Positions 1 to 6,394 of a stretch of DNA of 10,995 bases are shown here, piece after piece. Every line of letters starts with the position of its first letter. Within the stretch, counting starts at the first letter, position 1. The stretch comes from CAVZLD01 sp964522605 (lineage in GTDB: Bacteria > Planctomycetota > Planctomycetia > Pirellulales > Pirellulaceae), in assembly GCA_964522605.1 (NCBI GenBank), contig CAZFWV010000234.1:1-10995 (forward strand). The letters run 5' to 3'. The translations under genes were made by a program, and so were the position numbers. Below the pieces are notes generated by a model. The model did not search any database. It was not told where the DNA came from and was given only the letters and a program-made list of their open reading frames with translations.

Positions 1-10
1 GCGAACCGCC

Positions 11-1213
11 TCAGGTGGAAAGCAGCTTCTGCTGATCGTCGGTCGTTTTCGAGCGATTCGGCGAGTTGGACGTCGCGCGAGGCGTTGCGAGTTGTCGTGC
101 TCGACGGGCGAGATTCAGGGCTGAGGCAGGGGTCTCGGCCAGGGCGGTCAGATGTCCCATTTTTCGACCGAGCCGCGGTTCCTTCTTGCCGTACAGATGT
201 AATTTAATATCCGGCAAACTGCACGCGCCCGCCCAATCCGGCTCGCCGTCCTGCCACAGATCGCCCAAGAGATTGGCCATCGCTGCGGGGCGCATCTGGC
301 TCGTCGCACCGAGAGGCAAACCACAGACGGCGCGCACCTGTTGCTCGAACTGACATGTGACGTGGGCATCAATCGTCAAGTGACCTGAGTTGTGCGGGCG
401 GGGCGCCAATTCGTTGATCAACAGGTCTCCCCGATGCGTCAGAAAGAACTCGACACACAGCACTCCGACGACGTCAAGTTTCTCCAAGACTGCGCGGGCG
501 ATTTCCGTGGCATGCGCCGCAACCGGTGGAGGAACGTGCGCGGGCGAAACCGAAAGGTCGAGAATGTGGTTGCGATGCACATTCGTGATCGGTTCGTAGC
601 TGACGAATTCCCCATCATCGCTCCGTGCAGCGACAACGGAAAGCTCACCCGCGAAATCAACAAACTGCTCCAGGATCATCTCTTCGGTCGCCGCCGCCGA
701 CCAGATTGCTGTTCCATCACTTGTCCGTTCGATTCGATGTTGTCCTTTTCCGTCGTAACCCCAGGAGGCCGTTTTCAAGATGGCAGGTTCGGTCAATTCT
801 GAAATTGCGTCCGACAATTCGCGAGCGGAATGAATCGCACGAAACGGAGTCACCGGCAGGCCAGCATCGCGCAGGAACGTTTTCTCGCGCAATCGGTGCT
901 GGGTCGTATGCAGGATCTGTCCCGCTGGCCGCACGGGAACGATGCGGTCGATGCAGTGGATGGTTTCCACAGGCACGTTTTCAAACTCAAACGTCACCAC
1001 ATCGACTGCGTGGGCAAAGCGCGTAACCTCATCGAGATCGTCGTAGGCCGCTTCGATTTCGACATCGGCCACTTGGCCGGTCGGGGTATCGTCATCGGGC
1101 GAGAGAACGTGCACACGGTACCCCATGCGGCGGGCGGCAATCGCGAACATCCGGCCAAGTTGTCCGCTCCCCAAGACACCAATCGTGCGACCGGGAGGAA
1201 TGATTTGATTCAC
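11..1213 (-). CDS. purK: PurK, N5-carboxyaminoimidazole ribonucleotide synthase
   Basis: This cytoplasmic ATP-grasp enzyme of de novo purine synthesis converts 5-aminoimidazole ribonucleotide, ATP and bicarbonate to N5-CAIR, which PurE then uses. From the GTG start the protein is 400 residues, slightly longer than the usual 350-390. Visible parts are the N-terminal nucleotide-binding loop GVLGSGQLGRM (about residues 12-22), the ATP-grasp segment with LKTASWGYDGKGQ, the EQFVDFAGELSVV strand, and the C-terminal ATP-grasp signature with EFFL and NELAPRPHNSGH. I chose GTG at 1213 because it overlaps the purE stop as GTGA and has GGAG 8 bases upstream. An in-frame ATG at 1243 would add 10 residues inside purE and has less support. 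The last 30 or so residues are polar and low in conservation. It is the last gene of the raiA-like/ppc/purE/purK operon within this window. Confidence 0.95.
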   Translation of the reverse strand: MNQIIPPGRTIGVLGSGQLGRMFAIAARRMGYRVHVLSPDDDTPTGQVADVEIEAAYDDLDEVTRFAHAVDVVTFEFENVPVETIHCIDRIVPVRPAGQILHTTQHRLREKTFLRDAGLPVTPFRAIHSARELSDAISELTEPAILKTASWGYDGKGQHRIERTSDGTAIWSAAATEEMILEQFVDFAGELSVVAARSDDGEFVSYEPITNVHRNHILDLSVSPAHVPPPVAAHATEIARAVLEKLDVVGVLCVEFFLTHRGDLLINELAPRPHNSGHLTIDAHVTCQFEQQVRAVCGLPLGATSQMRPAAMANLLGDLWQDGEPDWAGACSLPDIKLHLYGKKEPRLGRKMGHLTALAETPASALNLARRARQLATPRATSNSPNRSKTTDDQQKLLST

Positions 1214-1704
1214 AGCGAGGACTCCATCATGACTTGATCGCACTGCTGCCGCGTGAACTCGCGCAGCTTCTCTCGCAAAGTCGAGTCGGTGGTGCTCAGC
1301 ATTCGTACGGCCAACAAAGCCGCATTCTTGGCGCCAGCCTCTCCAATCGCAAGAGTTCCGACGGGCACGCCGCCGGGCATTTGGACAATTGACAAGAGGG
1401 AATCGAGTCCCGCAAGGGCCCGACTTTTCACCGGAACACCAAGCACCGGCAAGATCGTCTGCGAAGCGACCATCCCAGGCAAGTGGGCCGCTCCGCCCGC
1501 CCCCGCGATGATGACCCGCAAACCTCGCTCTTCCGCACTTCGCGCATACTCACACATCCATTCCGGGGTTCGGTGCGCGGATACAACTCGGCACTCGTGC
1601 GCCACATCGAATTGCGCCAGCGCTTCGGCCGCGTGCCGCATCGTTTCCCAATCCGACTTGCTGCCCATGATCACTCCGACCAATGGCGTTTGCGGATTCT
1701 GCAT
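1210..1704 (-). CDS. purE: PurE, N5-CAIR mutase (class I)
   Basis: The protein (164 residues, normal for class I PurE) rearranges N5-CAIR, the PurK product, to CAIR in de novo purine synthesis, and acts as a cytoplasmic octamer in characterised relatives. The sequence shows the phosphate-binding loop GVIMGSKSDWETM (residues 10-22), VVSAHRTPEWM with the catalytic His at about residue 44, the glycine-rich loop AGAGGAAHLPGMVAS (67-81), and VLGVPV followed by the LSIVQMPGGVPVGTLAIG segment. AAGGAG lies about 10 bases before the ATG. The gene starts 23 bases after the ppc stop and overlaps purK by 4 bases, so PurE and PurK are co-expressed, as expected for the two-step class I route. A PurK partner next door argues against the metazoan-like class II carboxylase alternative. 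Confidence 0.97.
   Translation of the reverse strand: MQNPQTPLVGVIMGSKSDWETMRHAAEALAQFDVAHECRVVSAHRTPEWMCEYARSAEERGLRVIIAGAGGAAHLPGMVASQTILPVLGVPVKSRALAGLDSLLSIVQMPGGVPVGTLAIGEAGAKNAALLAVRMLSTTDSTLREKLREFTRQQCDQVMMESSL
1222..1225 (-). promoter_or_regulatory. Shine-Dalgarno site fixing the purK GTG start
   Basis: GGAG on the minus strand lies 8 bases before the GTG at 1213, inside the last codons of purE. With the GTGA overlap of the purE stop, it favours the GTG over the upstream in-frame ATG at 1243 and suggests translational coupling. Confidence 0.6.
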
Positions 1705-1727
1705 TGCGCGATCACTCCTTTCTTGAT

Positions 1728-4643
1728 CTATCCACTGGTGCGCATACCGGCCGCGAGGCCACTAATCGTAAGTCGCGTCAGATGCCGCAATTCCTCGATC
1801 TGCGACTCGTCACCATCGCAGCAATTCTGCAGACGACGCAACAGTTCCACCTGAATCAGATTCAGCGGATCGAGGTATCGATTACGGACGCGTATTGATT
1901 CTTTCAGCCAAGGCGTCCCATCCAGCAGATCGGAGTTTCCCGTGATCTCCAGAATGGCGGCCCGTGTCCGGCGGAACTCGTCGCCGATCATCGAGCCGAT
2001 TCGGGCCAGCGATTCGGAATCGTCCGCCAACCCGGCGTAGTGTTCGGCGATTCCCAGATCGGTCTTGGCCAACGCCAACTCGGCATTGTCGACGGTCGCC
2101 CGGAAAAAAGGCCACTGGCGATACATCGATTGCAGTAGATCCCGTTGGGACGGCGACTCCATAAACTCAGCGGCCGCCGACCCAATGCCGAACCAGGCCG
2201 GTAATAGGCAACGGCATTGAGTCCAGGAGAAAACCCAGGGGATCGCACGCAGATCGGTCAACTGGTTACTGCCTTGACGCCGCGCGGGACGAGATCCGAT
2301 CGGCAACTGTTCGATCTCGGTGATCGGGGTTGCCCGCCGGAAAAAGGACACGAACTCCGGCTGCTCGACCAATTGTCGATACTTGCCATACGACCGAGTG
2401 GCCAGTTGCTGCATGGTTTCCAGCCATTCCGGTCGAACCTGCGGAATGGGTTCGCCGCAGGCGAGTAACGAGGACCAGACGATCTGTTCGAGATGTCGAT
2501 GCGCGATCGTCGGATCGTCATAACGATCGGCCAGCACCTCCCCCTGCTCGGTCAGTCGCAACGATCCGTGAAATGTTCTCGCAGGCAGCGAGAGAATACT
2601 GCGAGCCGCCGGACCGCCGCCTCGCCCGAGCGAGCCGCCACGTCCGTGGAAGAATGTCAAGTCGACCGCATAGTTGGTGGAAATCGTGTGCAAGTCTCGC
2701 TGCGCGTTGTAGAGCGCCCAGCAGGCGGAGAGGTACCCTCCGTCTTTCGTGCTGTCCGAATAGCCAAGCATCACGATCTGGTGATCGCCTTGCCGTCTGA
2801 GGTAATCGCGGTACTCGGGCAGTGCCAAGATCCCTTCCAGGATCTCGGGCGCATGCTGCAAGTCGCTGATTGTTTCGAAGAGCGGAATGATCGGCAATCC
2901 GGTCTCAATGGGATCGCCGGACCCACCGGAATCGATTGCGGTCTGCCGCCAAAGCCACAGGACGGTCAGCACGTCGCTTGGAACGTGGGTCATGCTGATG
3001 ACATGCCCGCCGACCGCCTCGGATCCGAAACGCTCGACCACACGATGCAGCAATCGGAACAAATCCAACGTTTCCTTCGCGGCTTCCGAGAGCGTTTCGG
3101 TGGGCAGCTGGATGTTTTGGCTCAGGGTGCGAATCAATACCTGTTGCCGCTCGGTCTCGTCCAGTGCTTCCGGATCGGCACTCAACCCCAGATGTTGCAT
3201 CAGTTCGTTGATTACCGCCCGGTACTGACTCGATTCCTGACGCACATCCAGTCTCGCGAGGTGAAAGCCAAAGACCTGAATGCGATCGAGCCAGACCCGC
3301 ACTTCCTCGGCGATCAGTTCCCCAGCCGGCCACCGAGAAACGGAATCGAAGAGGGTCGACACGTCCTGGCCCAGTTCATCGGCGCGGGCATAGGCACCTT
3401 CGGGCGCCGCCTTGTCGAGCGACACATCTTGCGTTTGCTGGAGCCGCCAATGGATCATGCCGATCCAGCGGCGGAAAGCTTCGTTGGGCGGAATCTCCGC
3501 CAGCTTCTGCGCCAGTGCGGGCCAACGCTTGCAGGCTCGCGTCAGTCCATCCGTCAGCTTGCTGCGAACCGGTACTTGGCGGCGCGAGAGGCTGAGTGAG
3601 TCGAACAACGTCGAAGCAGCCGCCAAGTGAAATTCCAGGGCGGCGGTTCGAAGCCAGAGAAACGTCTGTTCGGTGACCTCGGTCGTCACGTCCGGATGAC
3701 CGTCTCGATCGCCGCCGATCCAGGACCCGAAGGTCAGGTAAGGTCCAGGCGGCAATTGGTTGTCGGGAAACGTCTCGTGCAACGACTGACGGAACTCATT
3801 GAGAATGCGTGGGACGACATCCCACAGCACCGGCTTGATTGACAATCCGCGGCGAACTTCCTGCATCACCGAGGGACGCCACGGTCGGATGAAGTCGGTC
3901 TGCCACAACTTCGCCAGTTCCACGCGAATCAATCGTTGCGTTTCATCACGCTCGGCCGGGAGGTGTTCACAATCGGTGGTTCGCATCAATCGTCGGAGGT
4001 TCCGCAGCTTGCTGCGTATCGATCGCCGCTTCGCCTCGGTCGGATGCGCGGTGAAAACCAGTTCGATGTGAAGCTGATCGAGCATCTGTTGCATTTCGCT
4101 GACGGATTTGCCAGAACGCTTCAACCGCAACACCGCCGCGCGAATGGACTCTCCTCGAGCGTCGGGGTAGGCCGCTTGCTCTCGCTGCCGCAACACGCGA
4201 ACACGCTGCCGATCTTCAGCCAGATTTGCCAGGTCCAGGAAGATACTGAAGGCGCGAATCACAACGCGCAACTGGTCGTCGCTGAGCCCCGAAATGAAGT
4301 CGATCATTTCCGCAGCGGCACCCGGCTGCCGGCGGCGACGGTCCCAGGCAAGTCGGCGCAAGCGTTCGACAATCTCCAGTGCTTCCGTCCCGGCAATCCT
4401 CTGGATCGTGCCGCCCAACATTTCACCCAGAAAGGCAATCTCCTCGCGTAGAGGGGCATCCTGGTCCGTAATCTGCATGCGTTCGTGCTTTCGTCCGGGG
4501 GAAACAGCTCGGGCCGGAATCCGCGAAGGCGATGGAGTCACACTCCGCATGGAATTCGCCTGCCGCGAAGCGGACGGATCAAGATCGTCCAACTCCCGAG
4601 TAGCGGGATTATAGACAGTCTCGTCAGCGCCGCGAGTCGTCAT
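1728..4643 (-). CDS. ppc: Phosphoenolpyruvate carboxylase
   Basis: This enzyme carboxylates PEP with bicarbonate to oxaloacetate, the anaplerotic feed of the TCA cycle and of aspartate-family synthesis, in the cytoplasm. The 971-residue product carries all hallmark motifs: VFTAHPTEAKRRS with catalytic His at 200, SWIGGDRDGHPDVT (307-320), GYSDSTKDGGYLSA (627-640), the mobile loop FHGRGGSLGRGGGP (665-678), LRAIPWVFSWTQ (798-809) and RNRYLDPLN. Relative to E. coli PEPC (numbering from memory) the aspartate-inhibitor ligands R587, K773 and R832 are kept as R674, K860 and R920. The last ligand, N881 of the C-terminal NTG, is Thr969, because the protein ends RTSG. The ATG at 4643 overlaps the upstream stop as ATGA and has AGGAG 7 bases before it. 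This gives a 55-residue Ser/Arg/Pro-rich N-terminal extension. The E. coli-like start would be Met56 (position 4478), which has no clear ribosome-binding site. Function is certain; the start is less so. Confidence 0.97.
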   Translation of the reverse strand: MTTRGADETVYNPATRELDDLDPSASRQANSMRSVTPSPSRIPARAVSPGRKHERMQITDQDAPLREEIAFLGEMLGGTIQRIAGTEALEIVERLRRLAWDRRRRQPGAAAEMIDFISGLSDDQLRVVIRAFSIFLDLANLAEDRQRVRVLRQREQAAYPDARGESIRAAVLRLKRSGKSVSEMQQMLDQLHIELVFTAHPTEAKRRSIRSKLRNLRRLMRTTDCEHLPAERDETQRLIRVELAKLWQTDFIRPWRPSVMQEVRRGLSIKPVLWDVVPRILNEFRQSLHETFPDNQLPPGPYLTFGSWIGGDRDGHPDVTTEVTEQTFLWLRTAALEFHLAAASTLFDSLSLSRRQVPVRSKLTDGLTRACKRWPALAQKLAEIPPNEAFRRWIGMIHWRLQQTQDVSLDKAAPEGAYARADELGQDVSTLFDSVSRWPAGELIAEEVRVWLDRIQVFGFHLARLDVRQESSQYRAVINELMQHLGLSADPEALDETERQQVLIRTLSQNIQLPTETLSEAAKETLDLFRLLHRVVERFGSEAVGGHVISMTHVPSDVLTVLWLWRQTAIDSGGSGDPIETGLPIIPLFETISDLQHAPEILEGILALPEYRDYLRRQGDHQIVMLGYSDSTKDGGYLSACWALYNAQRDLHTISTNYAVDLTFFHGRGGSLGRGGGPAARSILSLPARTFHGSLRLTEQGEVLADRYDDPTIAHRHLEQIVWSSLLACGEPIPQVRPEWLETMQQLATRSYGKYRQLVEQPEFVSFFRRATPITEIEQLPIGSRPARRQGSNQLTDLRAIPWVFSWTQCRCLLPAWFGIGSAAAEFMESPSQRDLLQSMYRQWPFFRATVDNAELALAKTDLGIAEHYAGLADDSESLARIGSMIGDEFRRTRAAILEITGNSDLLDGTPWLKESIRVRNRYLDPLNLIQVELLRRLQNCCDGDESQIEELRHLTRLTISGLAAGMRTSG

Positions 4644-4978
4644 GGCGTCACTCCTCGAGAAGGATTCCGGTCAAACTGTTGTGTTCGCTCGACTGCCCGA
4701 GCAACCGATCGGCCGATTCGCTCCGCGGCTCGGGCCACACAGGTCGCGACATCGGGATCCTGATCGGTCACCGTCAGCTCGTTTCCGCGCCGCAACTTGA
4801 TCGTGATCCGACAGGACTTATCGATACCTCCACGCGGTCCGTTTGCGTCGGCAAAAACCACGGAAATCCGATGGATCCGGTCGTCGAACCGCGAGAGGGC
4901 AAACAGCAACCGGCGCTCGGCAAACTCCCGCAAATCTGCCGACAACAACCCTGCTCGATCGACAATTGAAATCGCCAT
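4640..4978 (-). CDS. RaiA/HPF-type ribosome-associated protein (short form)
   Basis: This is a 112-residue protein resembling the sigma-54 modulation / hibernation-promoting factor family, whose members bind the 30S decoding region and silence or dimerise ribosomes in slow growth. The order of elements fits the family beta-alpha-beta-beta-beta-alpha fold: strand MAISIVDR, helix SADLREFAERRLLFALSRF, strand IHRISVVFADAN, strand SCRITIKLRRG, strand ELTVTDQDPD, helix VATCVARAAERIGRSVARAV. It lacks the C-terminal dimerisation domain of long HPF, so it is a short-form member. ATG 4978 is chosen because AGGAG lies 6 bases upstream. An in-frame ATG at 5056 would sit on the predicted -10 box and add 26 unconserved residues. 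It is the first gene of the operon and overlaps ppc by ATGA. Family assignment is from fold pattern and scattered conserved residues. A different small RNA- or ribosome-binding role cannot be excluded. Confidence 0.75.
   Translation of the reverse strand: MAISIVDRAGLLSADLREFAERRLLFALSRFDDRIHRISVVFADANGPRGGIDKSCRITIKLRRGNELTVTDQDPDVATCVARAAERIGRSVARAVERTQQFDRNPSRGVTP
4651..4655 (-). promoter_or_regulatory. Shine-Dalgarno site supporting the long ppc start
   Basis: AGGAG on the minus strand lies 7 bases before the ATG at 4643, within the 3' end of the RaiA-like gene. It is the main reason to prefer the 971-residue PEPC over a start at Met56 (4478), where only a weak purine-rich stretch precedes the ATG. 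Confidence 0.6.
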
Positions 4979-5055
4979 GACACACTCCTGGTTTCGAGGA
5001 TGCCCGCCTCCTGCTTCGCGCCGCTTCACTTTGATCTCTTCACTCCTGCTAGGCA

Positions 5056-5085
5056 CTTATAGGCCCGCGGACTAGAATAGGACAA
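5056..5085 (-). promoter_or_regulatory. Candidate sigma70-type promoter of the raiA-like/ppc/purEK operon
   Basis: On the minus strand, TTGTCC (plus positions 5080-5085) and TATAAG (5056-5061) are separated by 18 bases. They match the -35 consensus at 4 of 6 and the -10 consensus at 5 of 6 positions. Transcription would begin near 5049 and leave a leader of about 70 bases before the ATG at 4978. The site lies in the 159-base divergent region shared with the NhaR-like regulator, so that regulator could act on it. This is a consensus match only. Confidence 0.4.
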
Positions 5086-5137
5086 ATAGAAAATAAATCC
5101 CCGATCCATTTAAAAATTCGATACAAGGGTTCTGCTG

Positions 5138-6043
5138 GTGGACTGGCTGAATTACCACCATTTGCTGTATTTCTGGATGGTTGCGCGGGAGGGTGGGATC
5201 TCGCGGGCGGCAGCTCAGTTGCACCTGGCCCAACCGACCTTGAGCAGCCAGATCCAGAAACTCGAGAAAGCCATCGGGACTCAGTTGTTCGACCGCGTGG
5301 GTCGCTCGATGGTCCTGACGGACACGGGGCAAGTCGTCTATCGCTACGCGGATGAAATCTTCGGGTTGGGTCGCGAGCTGACGGATGTCCTGAAAGGAAT
5401 GCCATCGAAGGACTCGCTGCGTTTGACGGTCGGAGTCCCCGACGTGCTGCCGAAGCTGGTCGTCTATCGACTGCTTCGTCCCGCGTTAGAACTGGAGGAG
5501 CAAGTTCAGCTCGTGTGCTACGAAGGGAAGCTGAACGAGCTCTTGGCCGATCTGGCCCTGCACCGCCTGGACATCGTTTTGGCGGATTCACCGCTTTCCC
5601 CCGCGACACACATTCGAGCGTTCAATCACCTATTGGGCGAGAGTTCCGTCACGATCTTCGGCCGGTCGGACCTGGTTAAGAAATACAAACGCGGGTTTCC
5701 TACGTCGTTGCAGGGTGCGCCGATGCTGCTACCGACGCAAAACACGTCTCTCCGTCGCGCCTTGGAGCAGTGGTTTGACGCGACGGGGGTTCGGCCCATG
5801 GTCGTGCATGAGTTTGAGGACAGTGCGGTCCTGAAGGTATTTGGACAGCACGGTGAAGGACTGTTTGCGGCGCCGTCGGCCATTGAGGCAGAAATCTGCC
5901 GACAGTACGCGGTTCGCGTCGCCGGGCGAATCGAAGAAATCCGGGAGCGGTTTTATGCAATCTCGGTCGAGCGTCGGCTCAAGCATCCGGCCGTTGTCAA
6001 GATTTGCACCGCGGCCCGCCAAACGCTTTTCGGAACCGAATGA
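5138..6043 (+). CDS. nhaR: LysR-family transcriptional regulator, NhaR-like
   Basis: This 301-residue LysR-type regulator resembles E. coli NhaR, the activator of the Na+/H+ antiporter gene nhaA, along its whole length. The N-terminal winged helix-turn-helix begins NYHHLLYFWMVAREGG (NhaR has NYNHLYYFW at the same place). It continues with the recognition helix AQPTLSSQIQKLEKA (residues 31-45) and QVVYRYADEIF. The effector domain runs from about residue 92 (LRLTVGVPDVLPKLVV) to the end, with RLDIVLADSP, LLPTQNTSLRRALEQWF, HEFEDSAVLKVFG and RLKHPAVVKIC, all with NhaR counterparts. The start is GTG with AAGGG 8 bases upstream. The family match begins at once, and the next in-frame ATG is at residue 14, inside the helix-turn-helix. 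No antiporter gene is in view. The gene is divergent from the raiA-like/ppc/purEK operon, which is the usual LysR layout for a regulated neighbour, but control of that operon is only an inference. Confidence 0.9.
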   Translation: MDWLNYHHLLYFWMVAREGGISRAAAQLHLAQPTLSSQIQKLEKAIGTQLFDRVGRSMVLTDTGQVVYRYADEIFGLGRELTDVLKGMPSKDSLRLTVGVPDVLPKLVVYRLLRPALELEEQVQLVCYEGKLNELLADLALHRLDIVLADSPLSPATHIRAFNHLLGESSVTIFGRSDLVKKYKRGFPTSLQGAPMLLPTQNTSLRRALEQWFDATGVRPMVVHEFEDSAVLKVFGQHGEGLFAAPSAIEAEICRQYAVRVAGRIEEIRERFYAISVERRLKHPAVVKICTAARQTLFGTE

Positions 6044-6093
6044 TGGAAGAATGGCCCGAAGGAATGATGCAGAAAGAACTGCGGCACCTCGGT

Positions 6094-6135
6094 CTCGTTT
6101 AACCGCGTGCCCAGCGGGCCGCGCGAGCTGCGCGG
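6094..6135. repeat. Left partial copy of the palindromic repeat, cut by the assembly gap
   Basis: These 42 bases are identical to 6249-6290, the left half of the complete element. The copy starts with CTCGTTTAACCGCGTG and ends exactly at the first N with the small hairpin CCGCGC-GAGCT-GCGCGG (6119-6135). The rest of this copy presumably lies inside the gap. Confidence 0.9.
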
Positions 6136-6235
6136 NNNNNNNNNNNNNNNNNNNNNNNNNNNNNNNNNNNNNNNNNNNNNNNNNNNNNNNNNNNNNNNNN
6201 NNNNNNNNNNNNNNNNNNNNNNNNNNNNNNNNNNN
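6136..6235. other. Assembly gap (100 N)
   Basis: There are exactly 100 undetermined bases, the usual scaffold placeholder for a gap of unknown length, so the real distance across it is not known. A 42-base perfect repeat runs into the left side of the gap and recurs 13 bases beyond its right side. This explains why assembly failed here. Confidence 0.98.
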
Positions 6236-6248
6236 ACGTGTCCCATCG

Positions 6249-6344
6249 CTCGTTTAACCGCGTGCCCAGCGGGCCGCGCGAGCTGCGCGGGGCGGTGGGC
6301 ATGTGGTTCCGACGCGCGGGGCGTTGCCCACGCGGTTAAACGAG
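6249..6344. repeat. Complete 96-base palindromic intergenic element (REP/MITE-like)
   Basis: The element has perfect 16-base inverted ends: CTCGTTTAACCGCGTG at 6249-6264, and its reverse complement at 6329-6344. Imperfect pairing continues inward from the ends. There is an internal hairpin CCGCGC-GAGCT-GCGCGG at 6274-6290, and the centre is very GC-rich. It carries no ORF of its own. It lies between two convergent genes, where such a structure could also work as a bidirectional transcription stop or RNA-stabilising hairpin. A second copy, cut by the gap, lies at 6094-6135 in the same orientation. Whether it is a REP-type element, a miniature transposable element or a lineage-specific intergenic palindrome cannot be told from two copies. 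No RAYT transposase gene is in view. Confidence 0.85.
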
Positions 6345-6394
6345 GATGCTGTCTCTGAGCCGTTCCTAAGCTGCCGATCGTCGAACTACCCGGG

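Noticed and set aside
2493..3599. 368-codon open frame on the plus strand inside ppc
   Set aside because: It is antisense to a clearly conserved PEPC reading frame in GC-rich DNA and shows no recognisable domain, so it is a shadow frame.
5108..5118. AT-rich near-palindrome ATTTAAAAAT-like sequence upstream of the NhaR-like gene as a LysR box
   Set aside because: T-N11-A patterns are frequent by chance in AT-rich DNA. No repeated or conserved half-sites can be shown from one sequence.
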